This document shows positions 1 to 10,481 of a DNA stretch of 64,000 bases, piece after piece. The stretch is taken from assembly GCA_949128115.1 (NCBI GenBank), contig OX421967.1, positions 25,188,635 through 25,252,634 on the forward strand, given 5' to 3'. The translations under genes and the position numbers were made by a program. The stretch is from Anaspis maculata. Taxonomy: Eukaryota > Arthropoda > Insecta > Coleoptera > Scraptiidae. The first letter of the stretch is position 1. The number at the start of each line of letters is the position of its first letter. The notes under the pieces are model-generated. The model was not told the origin of the DNA. It did no database searches and saw only the letters and a program-made list of their open reading frames with translations.

Positions 1-337
1 TGAATGGTATTGTGAACACCCGTGGGACCGCAATGTATAAACTTCAAAAACTGACACCTGCAAAGAAACATCTGTCAAAATGTCACGTGTTTGCCAAACG
101 ACAAGCTTCAAATTGACACCCAAAAATCATTCCACTCATGTCAACGCAGGTAATTTGTAACGGGTCCAATCAACAGGTGTACCAAAACAAAACCATTATA
201 ATTAGACCAATATCCCTCGATTCCTAGAATATACGTAACGGAACTCTTAACGGCCCCATCGACATCAGCTCCACTATTCACGATTTCGATTAACTTGCGA
301 ACACAAAGTATGGAAAAATATCGAGTACACTAGGTCA
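1..337. other. Unassigned AT-rich DNA
   Basis: I see no coding region, RNA gene or repeat that I can support here. It ends where the solo terminal repeat at 338 begins. Confidence 0.5.
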
Positions 338-676
338 ATTTTTATGAAAATAAGAAATGATTTTTCAGAAATAAAAATTTTTAAATCAAGAAATTTGACA
401 TTCAATATATCCGAGACTATCAGCCCAGAAAGTATAATGTGCATATTGCTGAAATTGGAATTTTCATAATCTATTTAAATCTGCTAAAAAGGAGAGGGGT
501 TCAATTTGAGTAAATGGCTGATGACGTCACAGCTTCAACAAACATGGAGGCAAATATGAAAATTTTACATCAAAATGTGCCGAATTGGAAAACAAAATCG
601 ACCTGTTCGAGGAACTTTTTGAGAAAAGAAATGCGACTTTTTTATTGAATTTATTCCATACTTTTGCCCCTCACTG
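338..676 (+). repeat. Solo long terminal inverted repeat of a mariner-like element
   Basis: This stretch aligns closely to the right-hand terminal repeat of the transposon at 17512-19563. Shared stretches include TGATGACGTCACA, AACAAAATCGAC and the terminal CCCCTCACTG. It lacks the opposite terminal repeat and any transposase sequence, and the base after the terminal CACTG does not continue a TA target site. I read it as an orphan end left after deletion of the rest of the element. It also serves as an empty-site reference, because it shows the sequence into which the MITE at 18358 inserted. Confidence 0.7.
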
Positions 677-1640
677 ACTCATTGTATAGTCTCAGCCTCG
701 GTCTCAGCCTGATAACTTCATGATGTTGATGGTACGAATAAAAATTCAAAAAGCAATGTAATGCTTCAAATGCGTGAAAAATGGACACGTGGAACATGTT
801 GAAGAGTTCATGATGACGCTAAATGCTCAGTTAGTACAAACATTGTTGAAATTAAACGCCTTTGAATGGCATTAAAATTTCGAAACGCCCATAACAACCT
901 CAACACACAAAGCATAATTCTTCAAGGTCCTCCTGAATGGGTAGCCCGAGTCAAATCCCGATTTCACCCTGCTAAAGATCTTGTCATCATTTTATGGCTC
1001 CACGACTCAGCAGGCGTCCCTTCTGAAATTTACAGCCCCCTCATTTAAACCATAACTGTGCCTACATTTCATATGAAATCCAGAGGACATCAGAAGTGAA
1101 AGCTCGTATAAAAGCGATGGAAAAACACACCCGCAAAAGCAAAAAATCGGTCAAAGTCTCGTCGGTGGTTATAAAACTCAACCATTACGTGTCTCCTCTT
1201 GTCAGATAGCTATACAGAGATTAGGTAACATCCGAAATGTCGCAAATCATGATGGCTGTGTGGCAGGCGACGAGGTGAAAAATGAAATGAGAAAAAAAAA
1301 GTTGAAAACGGAAGAACCCTCACAATTAGCCAGTTCATTCACCGGAAATTGAAAACAAATGATAGGTGGCAATAGGGCCCAGTCAACCGCGACGTGGCGT
1401 TGTTTGTACACACCTTTATGGATTTTTAGAGGACAATGATTAATTATGGGGCTTTTTATTGTGCGGCTGAAGGTATAGAGTGTGTGTTATTCCATCAGCG
1501 CCACGGCACATCAAAGTTGTGTAATTATTTGGAAAATTTGAATTGTAAAGCTCGATGCTTATCGCACTAGCCATTGCAGGTTAATCGTTCGAAAAGGTGA
1601 TGTTTTCATACAGCAGAGGAAGAAATTGGATGGGCTGTCC
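677..1640. other. Unassigned intergenic DNA
   Basis: There are short open frames only, none with a recognisable domain. No structured repeat was found. Confidence 0.5.
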
Positions 1641-2440
1641 GTCTCTCGTATTTTCATGTTAAAGACGGAGTTGAATTGGTAAAATAAGTGTTGCGAAAAA
1701 TCAATCCCTGTGGGTTTATTCCTTGACGGATTCTCACCATTTTGGTCTCTTTCGAAGGTTACAAGGATGTACTTTGGTCTGAGCCTATTGGCATTTCCAA
1801 AATCCAATTTTTTTTTTATTTCGCAACGTTTATTTTACCGGTTTAACTCAGAGTCATATTGGTGAGAAAAGCGTTGCAAAATCAATCCGTCTGGGTTTAT
1901 TCCTTGGCGGATTCTTACCATTTTGGTCTCTTTCGAAAGCTACAAGGATGTACTTTGGCTTGAGCCCATCGGCATTTCCAAAATCCAAGAAAAAATTAAA
2001 TTTTGACATTTGAAAAAATTATTTTTGGATTTTGGAAATGCCAATGAGCTCAAACCAAAGTACATCCTTGTAGCTTTCGAAAGAGAGCAAAATGGTAAAA
2101 ATCCGTCAAGGAATAAATCCAGATGTATTGATTTCGCAATGCTTATTTTACCAATTCAACACCGTCCTTAAGGATGGAGTTAAATTGGTGAAATCAGCCG
2201 TTGCGAAATCAAGTGCTACGGGCTTATTCCTTCGACAAAAATCTATCATCCATGACTCTTTTGAAAGCTACGAGGATGTACTTTGGTTTGAGCCCATTGA
2301 CATATCCAAAATTCAATTTTTTTTTGGAAATTTTGAATTTTGAAAAAAAAACTGGATTTTGTAAATGCCAATAGGCTCAAACCAAAGTACATCTCTGTAG
2401 CTTTTCAAAGAGAAATTCAACTCCGTCCTTCAGGATTTTA
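1641..2440. repeat. Cluster of ~150-200 bp repeat units in both orientations
   Basis: A unit beginning near GACGGAGTTGAATTGG recurs. It continues through AATAAGCGTTGCGAAATCAA and CAAGGATGTACTTTGG and ends near GGCATTTCCAAAATCCAA. Forward copies start near 1663, 1845 and 2170, and reverse copies lie near 2020-2175 and 2340-2435. The first pair is a tandem array, while the later units form inverted pairs. Open frames here are read-through of the repeat and not genes. The same unit forms a compact palindrome at 45529-45643. Confidence 0.75.
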
Positions 2441-3283
2441 TTACTGATCGTTTCAAAATGTTCGCGTTTGTAGTCTTTCCTTGCCTGTCTCTTGCCTACC
2501 TATGAGGTATCTACTGCAAAAAATTAGCCACATGCGAAACAAGCAGCTCTACGTAAAATTAAGCTCTCGTCGAAATCTTAGGTTGATAGTAGTAGGTACT
2601 TACTTACTTACACTAGGTATTATACACCCTGTATTATTTCCTCGATGAGTGTGTATTAGAACAGGATTCCAAAGTATTTCAGAATTCAATCGTAATGTTG
2701 AATGTTGATGAGGTCAGTCAAGAATAAATTCAAATACGATCGTCTTTCGAAAGATAGGTGGAAGTGTTCGCATCATGACATGGTAAGCACGCTGGTAGAG
2801 TGACGCGAATACCAAGCATTCCATACTTTACTATGCTATAGGAGTAGGAGTAGATCGGAATAATTAAAGGTGGTTAATCAAGGTAGAATTTGCATGTGAT
2901 AGTTTTCAAAAAGATAAGAGATGCAAGTGTTCACATAATACAAACCCTTGAGAACAGGTGAGCGTATCAGTTGTTGTTCACAAGGAGCATCTTCTACGCC
3001 GGTGGGATGCGAACACTGATTACTTATTTCAGTAGAACTCTGCATAAGAAGTGAGTTAAATGTTTTAAATATTCTGTTAGTAGATTGATCGCTACGATAA
3101 AGTTCAATTGTACCACTTTTTGAATTTCTGACAAGTCTTAATGTATAGTGCTTTCGGAATTCCACTGTAGCACGCACGAGAAATGTCAAAACCAGAAACT
3201 TCGTCAAAGCACTCGAAGCTGTCAAAAGTTCAGCTAGGGTTCCTTATTTTCATTTCACCACCATGAGCTCTGTTTGTCTCACG
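2441..3283. other. Unassigned intergenic DNA
   Basis: A lone CACCCTGTA end lies near 2628, resembling the terminus of the palindrome family. No partner end or coding sequence was recognised. Confidence 0.45.
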
Positions 3284-4934
3284 TAGTACAAGAAAGATAG
3301 ATTTCAACCTCGGAATAAATATGGACGTCCTGAAAATTTGATATTCTGTTCAGAATTGAATGCTCTACAACATATCCAAAATCGCCAAAAATCGCACCCG
3401 GGGGTTTTGAGTTATTGGAGGGGGGGTAAAAAATTGTAACTCAAAATGGAGGGGATGAAACTCGTCAATCAATTGGAAGCAAATACGTTATGATTCGACG
3501 CATCATATCCTGTTGATACCATTTTGGCACAAAAAGTGTCGATTACTGTTGAAGGGGGGTCGTGGGGGGGCGAAGCTCTGCTAGGTGATCCATTTTGTTT
3601 TTCGGGCCATGTAGAACCGATCACGACAAGTTTGGTATCTTTTCCGACTAAATTCAATCTCCTGAACTCGAGTCCGATGTGTAAATTTGGATGAAAACAA
3701 GTTTGAACAAGTTAACTTGAGAAAACTTGTTTTTTCTCTGACAAATTTGAAGAATTTTTTTTTCACTGCTAGAGGTATTCATCTTCCAAAAATTTTCAGG
3801 GGTCATTAGATTGAAGTGCATTTTCCACGAAAATCATCCACCCTATGTATAATTTTGTTTCCCGGGTTCAAAAAATCGATTTGAACATGAGCCGGCTCGG
3901 CGCGTCGTCTACTACTGACCAGAACACTACAGCATGCACCTTTAAATGAAAATAGCTCAAACTTTCGGAGAGATAACAACTCATCTTTGAAAATTTGATT
4001 ATATGTGCAGAATTGAATTCTCTATAACATGAACAAAATCGCCATAAATCGCACTGCAGGATTTTGAGTTATTCGAGGAGAAGGATAACGTTTTCTCAAG
4101 ATTCGTGCTCTATGAACTGTTACCTCTCCCCTCAAATAACTCAAAACCCAGCAGTGCGATTCATGACGGTTTTGTTTATGTTATAGAGAATTCAATTCTG
4201 CACAGATACTCAAATTTTCAAAGATGAGTTGTTATCTCTTCGAAAGTTTGAGCTATTTTCATTACAAGGTGCATGCTGTAGTGTTTTGGTCAGTAGTAGA
4301 CGACGCGCCGAGCCGGCTCAGGTTCAAATTGATTTTTTGAACTCGAGAAACAAAATTATACATTGAGTGGATGATTTTCGTGAAGAATACACTTCAATCT
4401 AATGACCCCTGAAAATTTTTCGAAGATGAACACTTCTAACAGTAAAAAAGAAATTCGTCAAAATTGTCAAAGAAAAAACAAGTTTTTTCAAGTTTACTTG
4501 TTCAAACTTGTTTTTATCCAAATTTACAGATCGGATTCGAGTTCAGGAGATTGGATTTAGTGGGAAAAGATACCAAACTTGTTGTGATCGGTTCTACATG
4601 GCCAGAAAAACAAAATGGACCACCTAGCAGAGCTTCGCCCCCCCACGACCCCCCTTCAACAGTAATCGACACTTTTTGTGTCAAAATGGTATCAACGGGA
4701 TATGATGCGTTCAATCATAACGTATCTGCTTCCAATGGATTGACGGGTTTCATCCCCTCCATTTTAAGTTGCAATTTTTCACCCCCCCTCCAATAACTCA
4801 AAACCCCCGGGTGCGATTTTTGGCGATTTTGGATATGTTGTAGAGCACTCAATTCTGAAGAGAATATCAAATTTTCAGGACGTCCATATTTTTTCCGAGG
4901 TTTTGCAGATTTTTATACTATTTTTCCTGTACTA
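3284..4934. repeat. 1.65-kb near-complete palindrome (foldback element)
   Basis: The left half is mirrored by the right half almost end to end. The terminal TAGTACAAGAAAGATAG pairs with CTATTTTTCCTGTACTA, and the centre lies near 4105. Each arm also holds two copies of a module that runs from AGAATTGAAT through AAAATCGCCA to TTTTGAGTTATT, at about 3352, 4012, 4140 and 4800. The module is therefore present four times. Similar peptides predicted on opposite strands are a consequence of the symmetry and do not indicate genes. The tips begin with TAC-A-G rather than the full TACAGGGTG, so membership of that family is uncertain. Confidence 0.85.
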
Positions 4935-7900
4935 ACGCTTCGACAAGTGAAAGTCATGCAAGTTCACAAAATTATTTGTATCACTAGTCCAGAAATTGCA
5001 CATTTGCATCTGCGTCTGCAATTGCATCGGCAACGGATCAATGCCGGACGGAGGAATGTAAACAAATGGTCTGCAATTTTTTACTCGGTTAAGTGTATCT
5101 AGCTCATATCTTGCTTGGTTCAAAAACAAATTATTCACACAAAAACTAATTACTGGATAATTAGAATTAAATGCCGATTTTATAACCAAATCTAACCACG
5201 TAGTTGTACCTACTTATTTTATTTTATCAGTCGTTCATAACACGCTCCAAAGAGTTTTGCTTATGGAATCACACAATCACAGCTCCATAAAATTACCTCA
5301 GAAGCCAAAAGAAAATATTAGAAAGAAACAGACAAGTACAAAGAAAGTAATTTACTCCTCTTTCATGGCGTGTTACTATAAATAAATTGTTAATCGATGA
5401 ATATTCTTTGTCTGTAACCATCCTACTGCGCTGTTGCACTTCAATTTTAATAATCTTCCCTATTTGTTTTTTTTTTCTCTGTATAGCAAAAAAATAGTTT
5501 TCTACAAGCTATGTATCGATACCCATCTGCGAGTGACTCAAATAAATACATTTTCAGCTCCATTTTATATGGAGTGATGATACCACAACTTTTTATATTA
5601 GGATCGAACGTCAATATACACGATGCAATATATTGTGTGAGATAAACTAATTCCTTTACGCTTCAATTTAAAAGTGCTACTGGGTATACGATGGAAGGCC
5701 TCTAAAAAAATATCAAATTAAAATATAGCTATATCATGTTCATTGTGTGAATCACCAGGATCTCAAATGAGCGGCACATTATTGCTGATACGTTTGACTC
5801 TTCTGATACGTGATGGCCTGATGGCATACCTATACGAGGCGGCCATGAAAATGTGTGACACAATTTTCCGCTTTTAGTATAGGCACCGCAAAAAAATCAC
5901 GCTTTGATTGAGCATGAAGTTTCCTCAGTGCAACTACACATACAGGAGGCATCGTAGCTAGCTACACGTAAATTTTTCGCTAGCTCTTCAATCTAATTTT
6001 TATGCGAGTATGGAGAATATTCTTCATATACATAGCAAATGCGGCATAATGTAAAGCTGGCAATAGTGCTCCTGTCACATATCATGTTGAGCTGTCAGAA
6101 TAATGAACAGCATTATGAAGGGTACGTTGCTTTTCCTCGCCACATGACAAAACGAAAGCGTAATAATAATTGTTCACTTGTTCAGTCGTTTAAACATCAA
6201 AAATCATATTAAACGTCAATGCAAAAATGCAAAAATGCAAGCTTATCGGCCATGTCATTGTTACGTGAATATGCCGGTTTATTACACTAAAAAATGTCCA
6301 AAAATCCAGTATTCTACACCTTGCCAGTGCGAGCTTTATAAAAAGAAAAATGCAGTGAGAAGCATTGCGAAACTTATGACAAACATGTCAAAAAAGAAAA
6401 TGACACTGATGACATAAAAGGTTCAACCATTTCACAGACAAGCTCGTGTTGCTAAGTTACGTAACATTCGACGAAGATTACATGATATGAATGCGGATCC
6501 TAATCGCTGAACAGTTTGCAGCTTCAGAGATTTGTTCCGCACTCCAGAAATGGAGTGCCGGGTCGCGCTCCCTTCAAAAAATAAATTGGATTTTTTTTAA
6601 GCCGCCTCTGACCAACCACACGCCACGTCTGGACCTTAGGTCGCTGCGATCTAGAGACGATAGTCGCGAAGCGAGCGTCGGAGCTACTTCATTTTTCATT
6701 GAGTCAACTCCACGAGAATGAAGAATAATGAGAATAAAAAACAAAACGCGCTCGTTTTACAGAAGCCGCCTGCTTTTGAAATTTCGACCGTCGTCAGCAA
6801 GCAACAACCGACGATCGGACGTCAGGTACGAAACATCCATCCATCCATCGGTCTATTTTGTAACAGAGAGGATGTAATTTTGTTCCCGATAATTGACTCA
6901 GAACCACCTCCGATGTGGGGGCCTTTGTATTCCACTATTATAGCATAGAATGCCGATCCAAGATTTTTGTGAGCGAAAAAATTTATGTTTTTAGAGAAAT
7001 ATATCCTCTCTACTCGTTGTACCTACGTACTTTACTTACATCCCTACCGTGAACAAAATACCCCTTTACTGGTGCCACCAAAATGCGGGATGGCGTATAC
7101 ATTATTTATTAAAATGAGATCTTCGAAATAATCGTCGTATTTGGAAAGTCTTTTTTCAGAAAGTTCTCCGGGATTCTCCCACTGAAATTTGGGTTCAGAT
7201 ATTGTCGTTGTTTCCGGTTTTATCAATTCCTTCTTCAGTGCAGCCTGACTATGGTCTGTTACTTCTCGGAAGGTCCTTCACAGCCCCTTGACGTCGAAAA
7301 CGTCTGACCAAATCCAAAATTATTCCTACAGCAGGAGGATTCCACATCAATCTTGATCCGGGTCTACAACAGTGCATCTTACTACGATTAGCACTTAGGT
7401 ATCAATTTTGTTGTTTGAATTAGTGAAACTGTGAAAACAAGGACATTACACCGCAAACTTCAGTCGAGAATTCCGAAAAACGTTCTAAAAAGAAGACTTT
7501 TCGAGTCAAAATACGGCTCTTATTTCGAAGATGTCATGTTTAGTATAGTTAGTAAATAAAACTCCCATGTTTCAGCTTTGAGTCACAAAAAGAATATTTT
7601 CGAAAATCATACAAAAAAAGTTTGAGCTATTTTAAATCGATCAGGAACTTATGCACCACCCTTAAAACCAAGTAATTCTTGTATGTACATAAGGTACTAA
7701 GTGCATGAAAACAGTACTTCTTCATATCGCGCAATGCCAGAACAGTCAAGATTATCAGTTATTTGTGACCCTTTCTGTATTCTGTATGAAAAATGGCTTG
7801 GCCACACTTCACAATACGTTCATTGTTCCGGTGGCGCATCCACCATCTGTCTAGGTGGGATCGTCGTATGGCTTACCGTTGAAGTCTCTCCTTACTCTGC

Positions 7901-8235
7901 ATGTAATGTAGAAATATAATTTTCCAACGAATTCAATCGGTTCAAGATTTGTTAATTCTGCGTTATACCAGAGAACGCAGTCTTCATCATCAACTAATCA
8001 AAGGTCACTCACTGATCCTGGAGGTTTCAAAGTCGCAGTTCTCCGGATTCTACAGATTTTACTAATCAGGCTACTAATCAGGGTATGACCAAACTTCATG
8101 GACAAAAATGTAATGAAATTTTAGAGATCCTAAAATTTTATAATGGCCCTTCGCTCTCTACGAAAGGCCATTATATACAGGGCCACACAATACACAGTGT
8201 TTCACTACCTACTAGGTGGAAAGATAATATAATAA
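4935..8235. other. Unassigned AT-rich DNA
   Basis: No transposon, RNA gene or recognisable protein was found. A GC-richer stretch at 6595-6830 contains an open frame from 6718 that runs into a GTACGA splice-donor-like site near 6825. This could be an exon, but nothing in its protein is recognisable and I did not annotate it. A short hairpin lies at about 8140-8175, with AATGGCC and GGCCATT arms. Confidence 0.4.
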
Positions 8236-8735
8236 TGTGATATTTCAGCTATCAGATCATTGTTCCACGCACTTGTTCGGTCCAAGATGGAATACTGCTG
8301 TGTAATTTGGTCTCCGATTAACAAAATCTACTCACCTATATCAAGTTGATTGAGAAAGTCCTTCGAAAATTTTCAAAATTTTTATTTTTCAAAATGCATG
8401 GTTATTACCCACCAAGACATTGTGAACAAAACTACTCATTGAATAATGTGAAGGAGAACTCTCTTCTATCTAGAAGAAATGTTAGGCATTTCATTTTTTT
8501 GCAAAAACTTTTGAAAGGAGATTTAGGTAGCCCGTCATTGTGGAGTGAAATAAAAATAAATATTCCTCGTATAGCAAGTCGGAGTTCATTAACATTTCAT
8601 TTTAGCATTCCTAATACATTCCATCGCCTAAATTCACCCCTAATCACTTGTTTTAGGCTGTACAATTATTTTAGCGACGAAAATTTGGATTCTTCAGTCA
8701 AAATTTTACCGAAGCTACATTCAGAAGAAAAATAA
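8236..8735 (+). pseudogene. Non-LTR reverse transcriptase, C-terminal fragment
   Basis: The fragment encodes the post-catalytic C-terminal region of a Jockey/CR1-type reverse transcriptase. Reading starts in the segment containing LFHALVRSKMEYCCVIWSP. A small insertion near 8330 relative to the sister copy shifts the frame and introduces a stop. The frame then reopens from 8346 and continues through GYYPPRHCEQNYSL and NSPLITCFRLYN to the stop at 8735. The endonuclease and all catalytic reverse transcriptase motifs are absent, so it cannot encode an active enzyme. The sister copy at 34116-34994 has the same protein in the opposite orientation. Confidence 0.8.
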
Positions 8736-8907
8736 TTGAAAAGTATACATGATTTTTTTTCCTTGCTTTTTTTTCTGTTTGTTTAGTTTTCAATTAAGAT
8801 AAGAATTGTCAAGTCACATAATAATCATTGTCCACTTTAGACAAAAATGTGTGTTGGAAAAAATAAACGTATTATTCTTATTATTATTATTATTATTGTT
8901 ATTATTT
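8236..8907 (+). mobile_element. 5'-truncated non-LTR retrotransposon copy
   Basis: This copy contains the last part of a reverse transcriptase ORF, a 3' untranslated region and an (ATT)n tail at about 8871-8907. It aligns to the 3' end of the longer minus-strand copy at 33967-36896 along its whole length with scattered differences (roughly 90% by eye). It starts abruptly inside the coding region, as expected from incomplete target-primed reverse transcription. I could not identify a convincing target-site duplication. Confidence 0.85.
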
Positions 8908-9264
8908 TGAGGAGAGATTCTTCTCGCGGAAATTTAACAAATTCGATTAATTGAAAAATTAAACAGAAAATCCAAAATCTGATTTTTGAATTTGTTTCCC
9001 TGCTATATCTTCGAAACTGATCAGTTCGACCGAATTTTTTCACTCCATGACTCACCCTGTAGTAAATAAAAATCTAGTACACACCAAGTGGTTGATATTT
9101 TTTCTCATAATTCTGCCCCCAATAGTTTACTAAAATCATTTGATGTAACGGAACTAGAAGAGCTCGAAGGACAAACCTTCGACCGAGATTTTGACTCTTT
9201 ATAACTACGAAAATAAGAGTCGAGGGATTTTTAGCGCACTTGAAAAATGGGAAAAAGGCGCTTT
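8908..9264. other. Unassigned DNA with one palindrome-family end
   Basis: A lone CACCCTGTA lies near 9053-9061. It looks like the right tip of a TACAGGGTG-type element, but no left partner was found. The rest is featureless. Confidence 0.4.
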
Positions 9265-10080
9265 TAGCTTCACTTTGTCTGTCCGTCCGTCCGTCTGTAC
9301 CCGGGATAACTCCTCAGGAAAAAAGATATCGATGTAGTGTGAACGCTTGTCAATAGTAAATATGTCCAGGATGTCAAATTGACTTTTGGTTTTTTGTTAC
9401 TTTGCCGCCATCTTTGATCCGCCACTTTGAATTTTTCCAAAAGTGATGCGATTCGAATGAAATTTGCAGGCAATGTGAACCACATCGAGATCCATCCAAT
9501 TCTTGACAATTGATGCCCCTCCGCCATCTTGTATTCTCCATATTGAACATGTTCAAAAGTGATAGAACTATAGGAGAAATATGCCTCGACGAAAAGAAAT
9601 ATCGATGTGGGGCAAAGCCAATCGAATGCGTACGTGTCCACCATATAAAGTTGACCAATGATTATTGTTACTTGGCCGCCATCTTTGATCCGTCATTTTG
9701 AATTTCTTTGAAAGTGGTCCAATTTGAGTGAAACTCGCAGGCGATGTGAACTTTATCAAAATACATCCGATATACAAATGATAATCTGCCGCCATCTTGG
9801 GCGCCATATTGAAATTTCTTATTAGTGGAACGATTTTCGTGGAGCATGGAACTTACCCTTGCTTCGTATATGATCATTCTTATTTTCCAGCTAAATATCA
9901 ACATGTCTCCGGCATCTTGACCGCCATATTGAAATGTTTTATTAGTGGAACTATTTCCACTGCTTCCACTTTTAACTTGGAACTTGCCCTTGTCTATAGT
10001 ACAATCATTGATTTTCCAGCCAAATTTCATGATTCTGCCGCTATTTTGGCCGCCATATTGAAATTTTTGCCCATAACGGT
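9265..10080 (+). repeat. Complex satellite with CCGCCAT(A/C)TTG units
   Basis: The motif CCGCCATCTTTGATCC or CGCCATATTGAAAT recurs about every 110-155 bp near 9408, 9520, 9675, 9788, 9910 and 10037. It is followed by a stretch resembling TTAGTGGAAC. Two consecutive units form a higher-order repeat of about 270 bp, because the ATATCGATGT segment at 9327 returns at 9600. The left edge carries a run of GTCCGTCC pentamer-like repeats. The same satellite appears on the other strand at 63540-63830. Open frames through it reflect the repeat composition. Confidence 0.75.
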
Positions 10081-10249
10081 AGAACCCTAATTAACATCTT
10101 ACGTTCACTAATCCTTCAAAAAGGAAGTGCGCTACTGAGCCTCATGCCCACGAGGCATTTTCGCTTGTTTCATTTGTATGGGCTTCGTAAAATATTCCAT
10201 ATACCATACCGTTGACGAAAATCATGATTTTTTAAGCACATTTTAGTTG

Positions 10250-10254
10250 GTATT
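10250..10254. repeat. Target-site duplication GTATT of the Copia element, left copy
   Basis: GTATT lies immediately outside the LTR that begins TGTTAA. It matches the GTATT directly after the other LTR at 14735-14739. Five base pairs is the usual integration footprint of Copia-type integrase. Confidence 0.95.
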
Positions 10255-10472
10255 TGTTAAATCTGGCTTGACTGGATAAGTAAATGTTTATTAAAAGAAT
10301 TGTTTACAAAAGACAAGAGGCATAACGGTACATGTTCATCGCTCGACGGCTGCTCGGCGACTACTCCAACATGGAGCCGCTGTTACTGCGCACGCAAAAA
10401 TAACGGAAGCAAGTTTTGATAATACTAAAGCGGAAAGTAACACTGTGTTATTGTAGAATACAAAATCCAACA
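10255..10472 (-). repeat. Copia 3' LTR
   Basis: This 218-bp LTR starts TGTTGG and ends TTTAACA on the transcribed strand. It contains an AATAAA polyadenylation signal (10287-10292, minus strand) about 35 bp before its end. It is identical to the copy at 14517-14734. Confidence 0.97.
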
Positions 10473-10481
10473 TTCCCTCTT
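10473..10481 (-). promoter_or_regulatory. Polypurine tract
   Basis: On the element's sense strand this is AAGAGGGAA, directly abutting the 3' LTR. It is the expected plus-strand primer site and overlaps the polyprotein's stop codon. Confidence 0.8.

Noticed and set aside
6718..6830. Candidate first exon with a GTACGA donor-like site
   Set aside because: Nothing in the peptide is recognisable and no downstream acceptor or exon could be tied to it.
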